NCBI GenBank assembly: GCA_963813635.1
Contig: CAWEZO010000007.1
Coordinates: forward strand, 434,001 to 498,000
Reading direction: 5' to 3'
DNA: 64,000 nucleotides
Source: JBBRZM01 sp963813635
GTDB taxonomy: Bacteria; Actinomycetota; Acidimicrobiia; IMCC26256; JBBRZM01
This document shows positions 1-8,609 of the stretch, piece by piece. Numbering within the stretch: the stretch's first letter is position 1; each line of letters starts with the position of its first letter. The position numbers and the translations under genes are program-made. The notes under the pieces were generated by a model. It saw nothing but the letters and a program-made list of their open reading frames with translations, searched no databases and had not been told where the DNA came from.

Positions 1-226
1 GATGTTCCAGGGTGCGGTGACCCGCCGCAAGGGCAGCGGGGCCCGCGAGACGTTCACGGTCCGCAAGGTCAGCTTCGGCGTGGGTGTCGAGCGCACGTTC
101 CCGGTGCATTCGCCGATCATCGCGAAGCTCGAGGTGCTCGTTCGCGGCGACGTGCGGCGGGCGAAGCTCTACTACCTGCGTGACCGGATCGGGAAAGCCG
201 CGAAGATCAAAGAGAAGCGCGGCTGA
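1..226 (+). CDS. rplS: 50S ribosomal protein L19, C-terminal part
   Basis: Only the last 74 residues are inside the window; codons begin at base 2 and the ATG seen there is internal. L19 sits at the 30S-50S interface of the ribosome. The segment carries the family hallmarks RRKGSGARETFTVRK, the FPVHSP turn and the GDVRRAKLYYLR block near the C-terminus, ending in KIKEKRG. Downstream lie DUF2469 and yraN, the usual actinobacterial neighbours. Identification is secure; the start cannot be seen. Confidence 0.96.
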   Translation, partial: MFQGAVTRRKGSGARETFTVRKVSFGVGVERTFPVHSPIIAKLEVLVRGDVRRAKLYYLRDRIGKAAKIKEKRG

Positions 227-284
227 TCTTGCTCCGCGGCACGTGTGCTGCCGTGGCCCCGGCGAAGATGTCTCGCAGCTCGCG

Positions 285-290
285 TAAGCT
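285..290 (+). promoter_or_regulatory. -10 box before the DUF2469 gene
   Basis: TAAGCT fits the actinobacterial TANNNT -10 pattern. Transcription would start near 297, leaving a leader of about 19 nt that contains the GGAGG ribosome binding site at 304-309. Inferred from position only. Confidence 0.4.
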
Positions 291-315
291 GGCGGCGTGA
301 CTTCGGAGGGCTCGC

Positions 316-609
316 GTGAGTGCTGAGGACCTCGAGCGGTACGAAACAGAGATCGAGCTCCAGCTCTACAAGGAGTACCGCGACGTCCTGCCGATGTTCC
401 AGTTCGTCGTCGAGACCGAGCGGCGCTTCTACCTGACCAACACGGTGTCGATCGACACCAAGAACGAGCAGGGTCGCGTCTACTTCGAGCTCAGCCTCCA
501 GGACGCGTGGGTGTGGGACATGTACCGCCCGGCGCGCTTCGTCGCCAACGTCAAGGTGGTGACGTTCAAGGACGTCAACATCGAGGAACTGGCCGGCAAG
601 GATCTCTGA
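316..609 (+). CDS. DUF2469 family protein
   Basis: A 97-residue soluble protein of unknown function, conserved across Actinobacteria between rplS/rnhB and yraN (the Rv2901c family). Recognisable blocks are the N-terminal SAEDLERYETEIELQLYKE, the central VVETERRFYL, and WVWDMYRPARFV followed by KVVTFKDVNIEELA. GTG start with a GGAGG-type ribosome binding site 6 to 8 nt upstream. The length is normal for the family. No catalytic motif is visible and the role is not known. yraN starts 2 nt after its stop, so the two are probably co-transcribed. Confidence 0.93.
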   Translation: MSAEDLERYETEIELQLYKEYRDVLPMFQFVVETERRFYLTNTVSIDTKNEQGRVYFELSLQDAWVWDMYRPARFVANVKVVTFKDVNIEELAGKDL

Positions 610-611
610 CC

Positions 612-1019
612 GTGACCGACCCGTCCGGCGCGGCCGAGACGCCGGATCCTGTCTCTGCACGCGTCGACCCGCGCCGCACGCTCGGCGCCGCCGGCGAGGA
701 CGCCGTGGCAGCGTGGTACCAGGCGGCGGGCTACGAGGTGCTCGAGCGCAACTGGCGCCGCCGCGAGGGCGAGCTCGATCTGGTGCTCGCGAGGGATCGC
801 GTCGTGGTGTTCTGTGAGGTGAAGACGCGGTCCACCGACGCGTTCGGTGCGCCGGTCGAGGCGATCACGCACCAGAAGCGCCAGCGCGTGCGCGTCCTCG
901 CGGCCAAGTGGCTCGAAGAGTCGAAGGCGGTGGTTCGGGAAGTGCGCTTCGATGTCGCCTCGGTTCGCTGGCCCCGCAACGAACGAGCCGAGATCGAAGT
1001 CCTCGAAGGCGCGTTCTAA
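612..1019 (+). CDS. YraN family (UPF0102) nuclease-like protein
   Basis: 135 residues with a restriction-endonuclease-like fold. The likely metal-binding residues are visible in GELDLV (Glu, Asp), VVFCEVKTR (Glu and Lys of the ExK motif) and an upstream LGAAGEDAVAAW helix. The biochemical role is unsettled in most bacteria. The GTG at 612 is chosen because homology begins just after it; the same frame stays open further upstream, overlapping the DUF2469 gene. In many Actinobacteria yraN is followed directly by the yifB and dprA genes. Here three genes and a hairpin repeat lie between, and yifB/dprA are on the opposite strand. Confidence 0.9.
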   Translation: MTDPSGAAETPDPVSARVDPRRTLGAAGEDAVAAWYQAAGYEVLERNWRRREGELDLVLARDRVVVFCEVKTRSTDAFGAPVEAITHQKRQRVRVLAAKWLEESKAVVREVRFDVASVRWPRNERAEIEVLEGAF

Positions 1020-1055
1020 CCGCCGGCGCTACGGTAGCGAGCCGCGACATTCCCA

Positions 1056-1104
1056 AACTGGCCCGCGAAAGCTCAAGTTTTCCTTGAGCGAGCGCGGACC
1101 AGTT
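1056..1104. repeat. Dispersed 49-bp hairpin repeat, copy 1
   Basis: An imperfect palindrome: outer arms AACTGG and CCAGTT, next CCGC and GCGG, inner arms CTCAAG and CTTGAG around a TTTTC loop. Near-identical copies lie at 20510-20558 and 62048-62096. This copy starts exactly 37 bp after the yraN stop. Similarity to copy 2 extends on both sides to about 90 bp (roughly 1040-1129), ending in GTGTCACACC. Confidence 0.85.
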
Positions 1105-1160
1105 GAGTGGTCGGGGGAGTGTCACACCGGCAAGATTCGCGCGTGATCAGGAGAGAGACG

Positions 1161-1949
1161 ATGGAGACGCTGCTCGTAGATCGGACCGACGGGGTAGTCA
1201 CCCTCACGCTCAACCGGCCCGACAAGGCCAATGCCATCAACGGCAAGATGTGGCGCGAGCTGCTTGCCGTGTTCCGAGTCATCACCGACAACCCCGACGA
1301 CCGCGTGCTCGTCGTCACCGGCGCCGGCAAGGCGTTCTGCTCCGGCGCCGATCTCGGTGATCCGGAAGCCGGTGTCGACATCGCCGGCGGCGTCGGATCC
1401 AGCCTGCGCAAGATGCGACTCGTCGGGCGGGTCGCGCTCGGGCTCCACGAGCTCGCCATACCCACGATCGCGGCGGTGAATGGCGTGGCTGCAGGCGCCG
1501 GCTGCAACCTGGCGCTCGGCTGCGACCTCGTCGTCGCGTCCGACGCGGCTCGGTTCTCCGAGATCTTCTCCAAGCGGGCGTTGAGCGTCGACTTCGGCGG
1601 GTCATGGCTGTTGCCGAGGCTCGTCGGCCTGCACAAGGCGAAGGAGCTGGTGTTCCTGGCCGACGTGATCAGCGCGGCCGAAGCGGAGCGCATCGGCATC
1701 CTCAACCGCGTCGTGCCGGCGGCCGATCTCGACGCGACGGTGACCGAGCTCGCGGGGCGTCTTGCCTTGCTGCCGCCCGTCCAGCTGTCGGTGTCGAAGC
1801 GCCTCCTCAACCAGAGCCTCTCGGTGACGATGGCCGAGGCGGTCGAGTCCGAAGACATCGCGCAGGTGATGAACTTCGGGTCCAACGACACTGCCGAGGC
1901 GGTCACGGCGTTCCTGAAGAAACGCGACGCGAAGTTCACCGGTGAGTAG
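1161..1949 (+). CDS. Enoyl-CoA hydratase/isomerase family protein
   Basis: 262 residues of the crotonase fold, acting on acyl-CoA esters in the cytoplasm. The family signature runs through LNRPDKANAINGKMW at the N-terminus, GKAFCSGADLGD (CoA-binding and oxyanion hole) and AVNGVAAGAGCNLALGCDL. The two catalytic Glu of classical hydratases are absent: the first position is Asn in GCNLA and the second region reads FSEIFSKRAL. An Asp in SVDFGGSWLLPR matches the position used by PaaG-type isomerases, so an isomerase role is more likely than hydration. ATG start with AGGAGAG 5 nt upstream. It stands alone between a hairpin repeat and a separately promoted reductase. Confidence 0.88.
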   Translation: METLLVDRTDGVVTLTLNRPDKANAINGKMWRELLAVFRVITDNPDDRVLVVTGAGKAFCSGADLGDPEAGVDIAGGVGSSLRKMRLVGRVALGLHELAIPTIAAVNGVAAGAGCNLALGCDLVVASDAARFSEIFSKRALSVDFGGSWLLPRLVGLHKAKELVFLADVISAAEAERIGILNRVVPAADLDATVTELAGRLALLPPVQLSVSKRLLNQSLSVTMAEAVESEDIAQVMNFGSNDTAEAVTAFLKKRDAKFTGE

Positions 1950-1987
1950 CGGCGACCGGCGGCACGTTCCGATCTGAGTGCGCTGGG

Positions 1988-1993
1988 TACGAT
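1988..1993 (+). promoter_or_regulatory. Leaderless -10 box, aldo/keto reductase
   Basis: TACGAT followed by 7 nt and then the ATG at 2001, with no ribosome binding site between. This is the spacing expected for a leaderless transcript. Confidence 0.5.
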
Positions 1994-2000
1994 CCCGGCC

Positions 2001-3038
2001 ATGGACTATCACCGGCTCGGCCGTACCGGAGTCAAAGTCAGCCCGCTGTGCCTCGGCGCCATGATGTTCGGGGAGTGGGGCAACCCGGATCACGGCGACT
2101 CGGTGCGCATCATTCATCGCGCGCTCGACGCGGGCATCAACTTCATCGACACCGCCGACGTGTACTCCGCGGGTGAGTCGGAGGAGATCGTCGCGAAGGC
2201 GCTCTCGAGCATCGAGCGCGAGCACGTGGTGCTCGCCACGAAGGTGCACGGGACCATGGGTGCGGATCCAAACGCGCAGGGCAACTCGCGGCGCTGGATC
2301 ATCACCGAGTGCGACAACAGCCTCCGCCGGCTGGAGACCGACTACATCGATCTGTACCAAGTGCACCGACCCGATCCCGACACCGATGTCGACGAGACGC
2401 TCGGCGCGCTCACCGACCTGGTGCGCGCAGGCAAGATCCGCTACTTCGGAAGCTCGACGTACCAGGCGCACGCCATTGTCGAGGCCCAGTGGGTGGCGCA
2501 ACGCCGCAACCGCGAGCGCTTCGTCACCGAGCAGCCGCCGTATTCGATCCTCGTGCGCGCGATCGAGGCCGACGTGTTGCCGGTGTGTCAGCAGTACGGC
2601 CTGGGTGTGATCCCGTGGAGTCCGCTGGCCGGCGGCTGGCTGTCAGGCAAGTTCGGGCCCGGCAAGGACAACACGAGCCGCCGCGCGAGTCGAGTCCCCG
2701 GTCGCTACGACATGTCGCTGCCGGAAAACCAGCGAAAGCTCGATGCCGTCACCAAGCTGTCGAAGCTCGCGGACCAGGCCGGCATGACGTTGATCGAGCT
2801 CGCGCTCGGGTTCGTGCTCGCGCACCCCGCGATCACTGCGCCCATCATCGGGCCGCGCACGATGGAGCAACTCGAGTCGCAGCTCGGCGCGCTCGAGATC
2901 ACGCTCGACGCCGACCTGCTCGACCGCATCGACGAGATCGTGCCGCCGGGCACCAACTTCAACGCCGACGACGCCGGCTGGACGCCGCCCGCGCTCTCCG
3001 ACAAGCGCCGCCGCCGACAGCCGCAGCTTCTGGGATGA
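2001..3038 (+). CDS. Aldo/keto reductase
   Basis: 345-residue NADP(H)-dependent oxidoreductase with a TIM-barrel fold. The catalytic tetrad is present: Asp in INFIDTADVY, Tyr in the same segment, Lys in VLATKVHG, His in LYQVHRPDP. The cofactor-binding end has APIIGPRTMEQLESQ. The length and the opening MDYHRLGRTGVKVSPLCLG are typical of the YajO/YghZ-like group. The substrate is unknown. A -10 box lies 7 nt before the ATG. The stop codon is part of a perfect hairpin (3038-3064) that separates it from the convergent GAF-ANTAR gene. Confidence 0.92.
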   Translation: MDYHRLGRTGVKVSPLCLGAMMFGEWGNPDHGDSVRIIHRALDAGINFIDTADVYSAGESEEIVAKALSSIEREHVVLATKVHGTMGADPNAQGNSRRWIITECDNSLRRLETDYIDLYQVHRPDPDTDVDETLGALTDLVRAGKIRYFGSSTYQAHAIVEAQWVAQRRNRERFVTEQPPYSILVRAIEADVLPVCQQYGLGVIPWSPLAGGWLSGKFGPGKDNTSRRASRVPGRYDMSLPENQRKLDAVTKLSKLADQAGMTLIELALGFVLAHPAITAPIIGPRTMEQLESQLGALEITLDADLLDRIDEIVPPGTNFNADDAGWTPPALSDKRRRRQPQLLG

Positions 3039-3064
3039 GTTTTCGACCGTAGCGGTCGAAAACT
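3038..3064. terminator. Bidirectional hairpin between convergent genes
   Basis: Perfect 11-bp stem AGTTTTCGACC / GGTCGAAAACT with the 5-nt loop GTAGC. It starts at the last base of the aldo/keto reductase stop codon. The A/T-rich outer stem gives a short T-run on either strand, so it can serve both convergent genes. Confidence 0.75.
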
Positions 3065-3101
3065 CTGCCCAGAACGATCAGCGTCCGTCGGCGACGGGCA
3101 G

Positions 3102-3851
3102 CTACTGCTCCGGCAGCTCTCCCGTTTGCGCCACGGTCTCGGCAATCGTGCGCACCTTGATGTTCTGATTCTGTGACGCCTCGATGAGGAGGTCGAAGGC
3201 GGCGTCGGCGTCGACGTGCCGAGTTGCCATCAGGATTCCCTTCGCCTGGCCGAGCAGATCACGCGTGAGAAGCGCTTCCCGCAATCCCGCGACGGTGTCG
3301 AGGTCATGCTCGCGCAGTTGCGCCCCGGCAAGGGCCATTGCCGCGTGTGAAGCCAACACGGTGCCGATCGCGCGGCTGGTCTCGTCCAACGCGCCGGGAC
3401 GGTAGCTGTAGAGGTCGAGCGCACCGAGGGTGTCCTCCGCGAGGAACAGCCGGAATCCGAGCAGGCTCGCGACCCCTGCTTCGAGCGCACGGGGCGCGAA
3501 CCGCGGCCACTGCGATATGGCGTCGCGGAGATCCGCGGATTCGAACACGGGCTGCTTCCGGATGGCGTCCACGCACGGCCCCTCGCCCAGCTCGTACTCA
3601 AGCGTCTCGACCTGACGCACCAGATCGTTCGACCAGGCCCCGGCCACGATCCTGCCCTTGTCGACGAGCAGCACGCCGGCCGCGTCACAGCCGTCGATGG
3701 TGTCTGCTGCGAGATCGACGATGCGTTGCAATGTCGTCTGGACCGTCGGCTCGGAGAACAACGCCCGGGCTACTTCTGCGAAATGCCTTCCAGAATCGGC
3801 AAAGGCGCTCGCCGGTTGGGCCCCGGTTTGCTGCGAGCGGATGTCGCTCAT
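3102..3851 (-). CDS. GAF and ANTAR domain regulator
   Basis: 249 residues. Residues about 35-170 form a GAF domain (VQTTLQRIVDLAADTIDGCDAAGV, then GEGPCVDAI and the closing LASHAAMALAGAQ). Residues about 185-245 are an ANTAR domain with LLGQAKGILMATRHVDADAAFDLL and KVRTIAETV. ANTAR domains bind tandem RNA hairpins and act as antiterminators; the GAF part presumably senses a ligand. This architecture is very common in Actinobacteria. Its target cannot be told from the sequence, and no tandem ANTAR hairpin pair was recognised nearby. The 3' end faces the aldo/keto reductase across a shared terminator. Confidence 0.9.
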   Translation of the reverse strand: MSDIRSQQTGAQPASAFADSGRHFAEVARALFSEPTVQTTLQRIVDLAADTIDGCDAAGVLLVDKGRIVAGAWSNDLVRQVETLEYELGEGPCVDAIRKQPVFESADLRDAISQWPRFAPRALEAGVASLLGFRLFLAEDTLGALDLYSYRPGALDETSRAIGTVLASHAAMALAGAQLREHDLDTVAGLREALLTRDLLGQAKGILMATRHVDADAAFDLLIEASQNQNIKVRTIAETVAQTGELPEQ

Positions 3852-3864
3852 GCGCCATAGCTTT

Positions 3865-5004
3865 TCACGCCGTCGGGCTCAGAGGCCAGTAGCACGCCCC
3901 GGCACGGCGCAACCAGCCCGTGCGTTCGAGCTCGACCAGCGCGGCGGCGACCGTGCACGCCTCGATACCCGTTCGCGCCGCGAGCTCGTCGGGATGTGCG
4001 GCCTCGCCGTGGCAGGCGCGCAATACCGCGGCCGCGGTGCCGGTTGGCGCCGACCGCTCCGCCGCACGGGCCCACCCGCGTGACCCGCCGCCGGTGAGGC
4101 CGAGCGCCAGGAACACGTCGGACGGATCGAGGAGGGGGTGCGCACCGTCGGCGAGGAGCGCATTGCAGCCTGCGGCGGACGGGTTGCGGCGCGAGCCGGG
4201 CATCGCCAGCACCGCGCGTCCGTACTCGAGCGCGTACTCGGCCGTGATGCGCGAACCGCCGTGCATGGTCGCCTCCACAACGACGACGACGTCGGCGAGC
4301 GCGGCGATGATCCGATTGCGTATCGGAAATCGCCACCGCTCGGGCTGCACGCCGAACGCCGTCTCGCCCGTGATCAACCCGGCGCGGCGCACGCGTTCGA
4401 AGAGCGTCGCGTGACGGCGCGGATAGACAACATCGAGACCGGTGGCGACCACTCCCACGACCCCACCTCCGCCGGACAGCGCGCCTTCGTGCGCGGCCGC
4501 GTCGATACCGATCGCGAGCCCGCTCACGACCGTGACGCCCGCCTCGGCGAGGACACGCCCCATCTCGCGCGCGTCTTCGAGGCCCGACGGGCTCGCGGCA
4601 CGAGTGCCCACGACCGCGACACGAGGGCGCGTGAGCGCCGCAGGCGCGGCGCCCTCGGCGAGGAGCACGGGCGGCCGGTGGGGGAGCGCGTCGGCGATCG
4701 GGTAGTCGCCTCCACCCAGAGCAAGCACGCGTGTGTCACGCGCTTCGAGTGTCGCGGGCACCGCGCTCGCCTCGACCGCGCGCTGCCAGCGCCCCGCGAT
4801 CGCACGAGGGTCGCGCCGCCGCCGTGCCGGTCCGCCCGCATCACCCGCGACGAGCGCGGCCGTGGCTCGACGATGACGAACCGCATCGAGCGCGACCGTC
4901 CAACTCCCGAAATGCTCGACGAGCGTTTCCAGCCAATGCGGATCCATCTGGGGCAGGCACAGCAGCGTGGCCGCCGCGACCTGTTCGGATGTGCGGGAGC
5001 TCAC
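3865..5004 (-). CDS. dprA: DNA-processing protein DprA
   Basis: 379 residues. DprA binds incoming single-stranded DNA and loads RecA during transformation. The Rossmann-like DNA-binding core is clear: VAVVGTRAASPSGLEDAREM, VVSGLAIGIDAAAHEGAL, GVVATGLDVVYPRRH, and the C-terminal AMPGSRRNPSAAGCNALLADGAH block. A helical region precedes it (HWLETLVEHFGSW) and a winged helix follows (residues about 315-379). The GTG start at 5004 overlaps the yifB stop by 4 nt (GTGA), which sets it; the open frame extends further upstream without homology. The reading frame is intact, unlike yifB next to it. Confidence 0.93.
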   Translation of the reverse strand: MSSRTSEQVAAATLLCLPQMDPHWLETLVEHFGSWTVALDAVRHRRATAALVAGDAGGPARRRRDPRAIAGRWQRAVEASAVPATLEARDTRVLALGGGDYPIADALPHRPPVLLAEGAAPAALTRPRVAVVGTRAASPSGLEDAREMGRVLAEAGVTVVSGLAIGIDAAAHEGALSGGGGVVGVVATGLDVVYPRRHATLFERVRRAGLITGETAFGVQPERWRFPIRNRIIAALADVVVVVEATMHGGSRITAEYALEYGRAVLAMPGSRRNPSAAGCNALLADGAHPLLDPSDVFLALGLTGGGSRGWARAAERSAPTGTAAAVLRACHGEAAHPDELAARTGIEACTVAAALVELERTGWLRRAGACYWPLSPTA

Positions 5005-6545
5005 GGCAGCTCCTCGCGCAGCACCGACGCGAGACAGACGTGACTGCCGGAGATCGCCTCGACATCGTCGAGATCGGCGAGCGTGCGCGCCACGCGCCGC
5101 AGCGTTGCCGCGCCGCGGCCGGTGAGCTGGCGGCGCTCGACCTCCCCGCGCCACGCGATCTCTGCCTCACGCACGAGCGGAATCGACGACTCGAGCGCGC
5201 CCGCAGGCACTTGCGCGTTGCGCGGCCACGGCATCCCGGTGTAGCGCGCGTGTTGGCGTGCCGCGGCGCTCAGCACCCGCGCGCGACGTCGGCCGACGAC
5301 TCCCCGCGTGGCGAGGCCGCCACTAACGGGCGGACGTGCACGCGGAGATCGAAGCGGTCGAGCAGTGGACCCGACAGCCGCCGCCGGTACCGGGCTCGCT
5401 GCACGTCGGAGCACCGGCACTCGTCGTCGGCGCGCCCGCAGGGGCAGGGATTCGTGCACGCGACCAGTTGGAACGCGGCCGGGAACTGGAGTGAGATCGG
5501 CTGTCGGGAGATGTGCACAGATCGGGCTTCGAGCGGCTGGCGCAACGCGTCGAGCGCGGCGGGCGCGAACTCACCCAGCTCGTCGAGGAACAGCGTGCCG
5601 CGATGCGCGAGCGTGACCTCACCCGGATGCGGACGCCCCGAGCCGCCGCCGACCAGCGCCGGCGTGGAGGCGGTGTGATGCGGACTGCGGAACGGCGGCT
5701 GCGTTACGAGACCGGTGAACGGCGCGCGCCCCGCAACCGAATGGATGCGGGTGACTTCGAGCGCCTCGTCGGGTTGGAGCGGTGGCAGGATCGTGACGAG
5801 CCGCCGCGCGAGCATCGTTTTGCCGGCGCCCGGCGCGCCGGTGAGCAGGAGGTGATGCGCGCCCGCGGCTGCGACTTCGAGCGCCGTGCGCGCCGTGCCG
5901 AGACCACGCACATCGCCCAGATCGAGCGGCTCGTCATCGAGCGCGATCACACCGCCGGCAGCCGGCGTCGAGGCGCAATCCCCGTCGGCGGGCCAGTCGG
6001 GCCACGGGAGCTCACCTTTCAAGCAGGCGCGGAGCTCGCCCAGTGTGCGCGCGGCGCGCACCGTGGTCCCCCGCACAAGCTCCGCTTCGGCCGCGTTGCC
6101 GATCGGTACGACGACCGTGTCGACGCCGGCGCGCGACGAGCGCGTCGACCAGCGCGAGCGTGCCGGGCACCGGCCGCACAGAGCCGTCGAGACCCAGCTC
6201 ACCGAGCACCCCGAGCCCGTCCAGCACATCGGCGGGCAGCTCCTCGTTGGCCGCGAGCACGCCGAGCCCGACGGCGAGCTCGAGACCGGCGCCGGTCTTG
6301 CGAATCGCTCCGGGGGCGAGGTTGACGGTGAGCCGCCGCAACGGCCAGCTGAGCTGCGACGACAGCAGCGCGGCGCGCACGCGCTCGCGCGACTCGCGCA
6401 CGGCCGCGTCGGGCAGCCCGACGACGTGGTATGCGGGAAGCCCGTTGGAGACGTGGACCTCGACGGTGACGACCTGACCATCGACGCCGAGGAGCGTGGC
6501 GCTGTGCACCGAGGCGAGCACGACGAGACCTTCCTTCCGTGCCAT
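5001..6545 (-). CDS. YifB/ComM family Mg-chelatase-like AAA+ ATPase (two frameshifts)
   Basis: About 514 residues after correction. The N-terminal Lon-protease-like domain (SATLLGVDGQVVTVEVHV, GLPAYHVVGLPDAAVRES) is followed by an AAA+ module with Walker A TGAPGAGKTMLARR, Walker B LFLDELGEF, and the ACTNPCPCG zinc-type loop, then a C-terminal Mg-chelatase domain. ComM members act as branch-migrating helicases in natural transformation, in keeping with the translationally coupled dprA. The frame breaks near 6130 (one extra base) and near 5285; both lie in GC-only stretches and the protein is continuous across them, so sequencing error is likely. Divergent from xerC. Confidence 0.88.
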
Positions 6546-6718
6546 GGACTCCAGGGAGGGAAGGCCGTGACCGCGACCTCGACGGGCGGATCGAACATAC
6601 CGAGCCGGTATGACAGCTACGTCGAGTGCCGTGAGGTGTGGCACGGAAGCACGCGATTGGGTCGCTAACGTTGCGTCCGCAGCTTCGAGAGGCAAAATTC
6701 AGCCCCGAGATTGGGGAC

Positions 6719-6724
6719 TAGCCT
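6719..6724 (+). promoter_or_regulatory. -10 box before xerC
   Basis: TAGCCT, followed after 7 nt by an in-frame TTG at 6732. A leaderless xerC from that TTG is possible; the ATG at 6768 with its own AGGGG motif is the alternative. Confidence 0.4.
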
Positions 6725-6767
6725 CAAAGGATTGAATGCGGCATTGGTGCGCACCCGGCAGGGGCCG

Positions 6768-7670
6768 ATGAACTGGGAGATCGAAGGCTTCGCGGCCTCG
6801 CTCACCAGCGCGAGCGAGCACACCCGAATCGCGTATTGCGGCGACGTACGCCAGTTCATCGAATGGGCGGAGCGAGGCGGTTGTCCGCGGCCTGCCGACG
6901 TCGATCATCAGGTGCTGCGCCGCTACCTCGCGTATCTCAACACGCGCGTGTTCGCACGCCGTTCGATCGCGCGGAAGGCAGCGGCGATCCGCGGGTATCT
7001 GCGTTACCTCCATCGCACGGGTGTGTTGCACTCCGATGCGGGACGCGCGTTGCGCGCACCCAAGGGCGACGCGCGACTCCCGCGTGTGCCGCGCACGTCG
7101 GAGGCCATCGCGCTGCTCGACCGCGTGGTCGCGCATTCCGAGGACGGCACCGACCCCACTGCGATCGCGATGGCGCGGCGCGACCTGGCCGTCCTCGAGA
7201 TCCTGTACGGCGCCGGCCTCCGGGTGAACGAGCTGTGTGGCCTGACGTACGACCGCTGCGAGCTCGAGCGCGGCGCGCTCACCGTGCTGGGGAAGGGGTC
7301 GAAGCAACGCCGCGTCCCCTTGGGCGAACACGCGCGGCGCGCGCTCGCCGAGTACCTCGAGACCGGCCGGGCGGAGTTGGTGACGGGCGAGACGCCACCT
7401 GACGTGGTGTTTCTCAACTCGCGTGGTCGCGCGCTCACTTCTCGTGACACGCGGCGCATCCTGGCGAAGTGCCCGTTGGCCGACGGCCAGACACTGCACC
7501 CGCACTCGTTCCGCCATGCGTACGCGACCCACCTGCTCGACGGTGGCGCCGACTTGCGTGCCGTGCAGGAGCTGCTCGGCCACACCGATCTCGCGAGCAC
7601 GCAGATCTACACCCACCTCAGCAAGGACCGCCTCAAAGCGGTCTACGACGAAACGCATCCCCGTGCCTGA
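6768..7670 (+). CDS. xerC: Tyrosine recombinase XerC
   Basis: 300 residues. It resolves chromosome dimers at dif together with XerD. The N-terminal SAM-like DNA-binding domain (residues about 1-85) is followed by the catalytic domain with Arg in YGAGLRVNELCGL, Lys in GKGSKQRRVPL, His and Arg in HPHSFRHAYATH, His in LLGHTDLAST, and the nucleophile Tyr in IYTHLS. The ATG at 6768 has AGGGG 5 nt upstream and gives the usual N-terminus; a TTG at 6732 is an alternative start, 7 nt after a -10 box. The stop overlaps the sigma factor start by 8 nt, so the two genes are coupled. Confidence 0.93.
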   Translation: MNWEIEGFAASLTSASEHTRIAYCGDVRQFIEWAERGGCPRPADVDHQVLRRYLAYLNTRVFARRSIARKAAAIRGYLRYLHRTGVLHSDAGRALRAPKGDARLPRVPRTSEAIALLDRVVAHSEDGTDPTAIAMARRDLAVLEILYGAGLRVNELCGLTYDRCELERGALTVLGKGSKQRRVPLGEHARRALAEYLETGRAELVTGETPPDVVFLNSRGRALTSRDTRRILAKCPLADGQTLHPHSFRHAYATHLLDGGADLRAVQELLGHTDLASTQIYTHLSKDRLKAVYDETHPRA

Positions 7671-8481
7671 CGACACCGCGGTCGATACGAGCGCAGCCGA
7701 GACTGCGGCACTCGTCAACGAGCTGTGGCTCGACTACAAACGCGACGGCACCCTCGAGGCGCGTGATCGCCTCATCCTCCATTACTCGCCGCTCGTGAAG
7801 TTCGTCGCCGGTCGTGTTGCGGCGGGCCTGCCGCAGAACATCGAGCAGTCCGACCTCGTGAGCTACGGGATCTTCGGGTTGATCGACGCGATCGACAAGT
7901 TCGATCTCGCGCGCGGGTTCAAGTTCGAGACATACGCGATCTCGCGCATCAAGGGCGCCATCATCGACGAGCTCCGCTCCATCGACTGGGTGCCGCGTTC
8001 GATCCGGGCCAAGGCACGCGCGATCGAGCGGGCGTACTCGAAGCTGGAAAACGAGCTTCGGCGCAGCCCCGACGACAAGGAGATCGCCGCCGAGCTGGAG
8101 CTGACCGAGGAGGAGCTCGCCCAGAACCTGTCGCAGATCTCGTTCGTCGGTCTCGTCGCGCTCGACGAGCTGCTCACGGCCGGCAACAACAACGACCGGG
8201 GCGGCTCGGCCACCATCGGCGACACCATCGCGGATCGCGCGTTCGATCCGGTGGAGGCGTTCGAGGTCGACGAGATGAAGACGCTGCTCGCCGACGCGAT
8301 CAACCGCATGCCCGATCGGGAGCGGCTCGTGCTCACGCTCTACTACTACGAGGGCCTCACGCTCTCGGAGATCGGCAAGGTGTTGGGCGTCACCGAGAGC
8401 CGCGTCTGTCAGATCCACACCAAGTCGATCCTGCAACTGCGTTCCCGGCTCGTGGAGCCGGCGGGCGAGCGCGTCACCTGA
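7663..8481 (+). CDS. whiG: RNA polymerase sigma factor, FliA/WhiG (sigma-28) family
   Basis: 272 residues. Region 2 is seen in LILHYSPLVKFVAGRVA and DLVSYGIFGLIDAIDKFDLARGFKFETYAISRIKGAI; region 3 in WVPRSIRAKARAIERAYSKLENEL; region 4 in MPDRERLVLTLYYYEGLTLSEIGKVLGVTESRVCQIH. The family controls flagellar genes in motile bacteria and sporulation commitment in Streptomyces. No flagellar gene is visible here, so which role applies is open. The symbol rests on the xerC/dprA-side position and the closeness to rpsB, as in Streptomyces. GTG start inside the end of xerC. Confidence 0.9.
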   Translation: MPDDTAVDTSAAETAALVNELWLDYKRDGTLEARDRLILHYSPLVKFVAGRVAAGLPQNIEQSDLVSYGIFGLIDAIDKFDLARGFKFETYAISRIKGAIIDELRSIDWVPRSIRAKARAIERAYSKLENELRRSPDDKEIAAELELTEEELAQNLSQISFVGLVALDELLTAGNNNDRGGSATIGDTIADRAFDPVEAFEVDEMKTLLADAINRMPDRERLVLTLYYYEGLTLSEIGKVLGVTESRVCQIHTKSILQLRSRLVEPAGERVT

Positions 8482-8609
8482 GGGCCCGCCTCCGCGGTTC
8501 ACCGTTTCGTCGTTCGGCCTCGCAATCAGTCGCACCCCATTGATAGGGTGACCCCACTTCACCTTCGGCTTCCCCGAGTCGTGTCGTTTCCGAGCTCCGG
8601 GGAGGCCAT

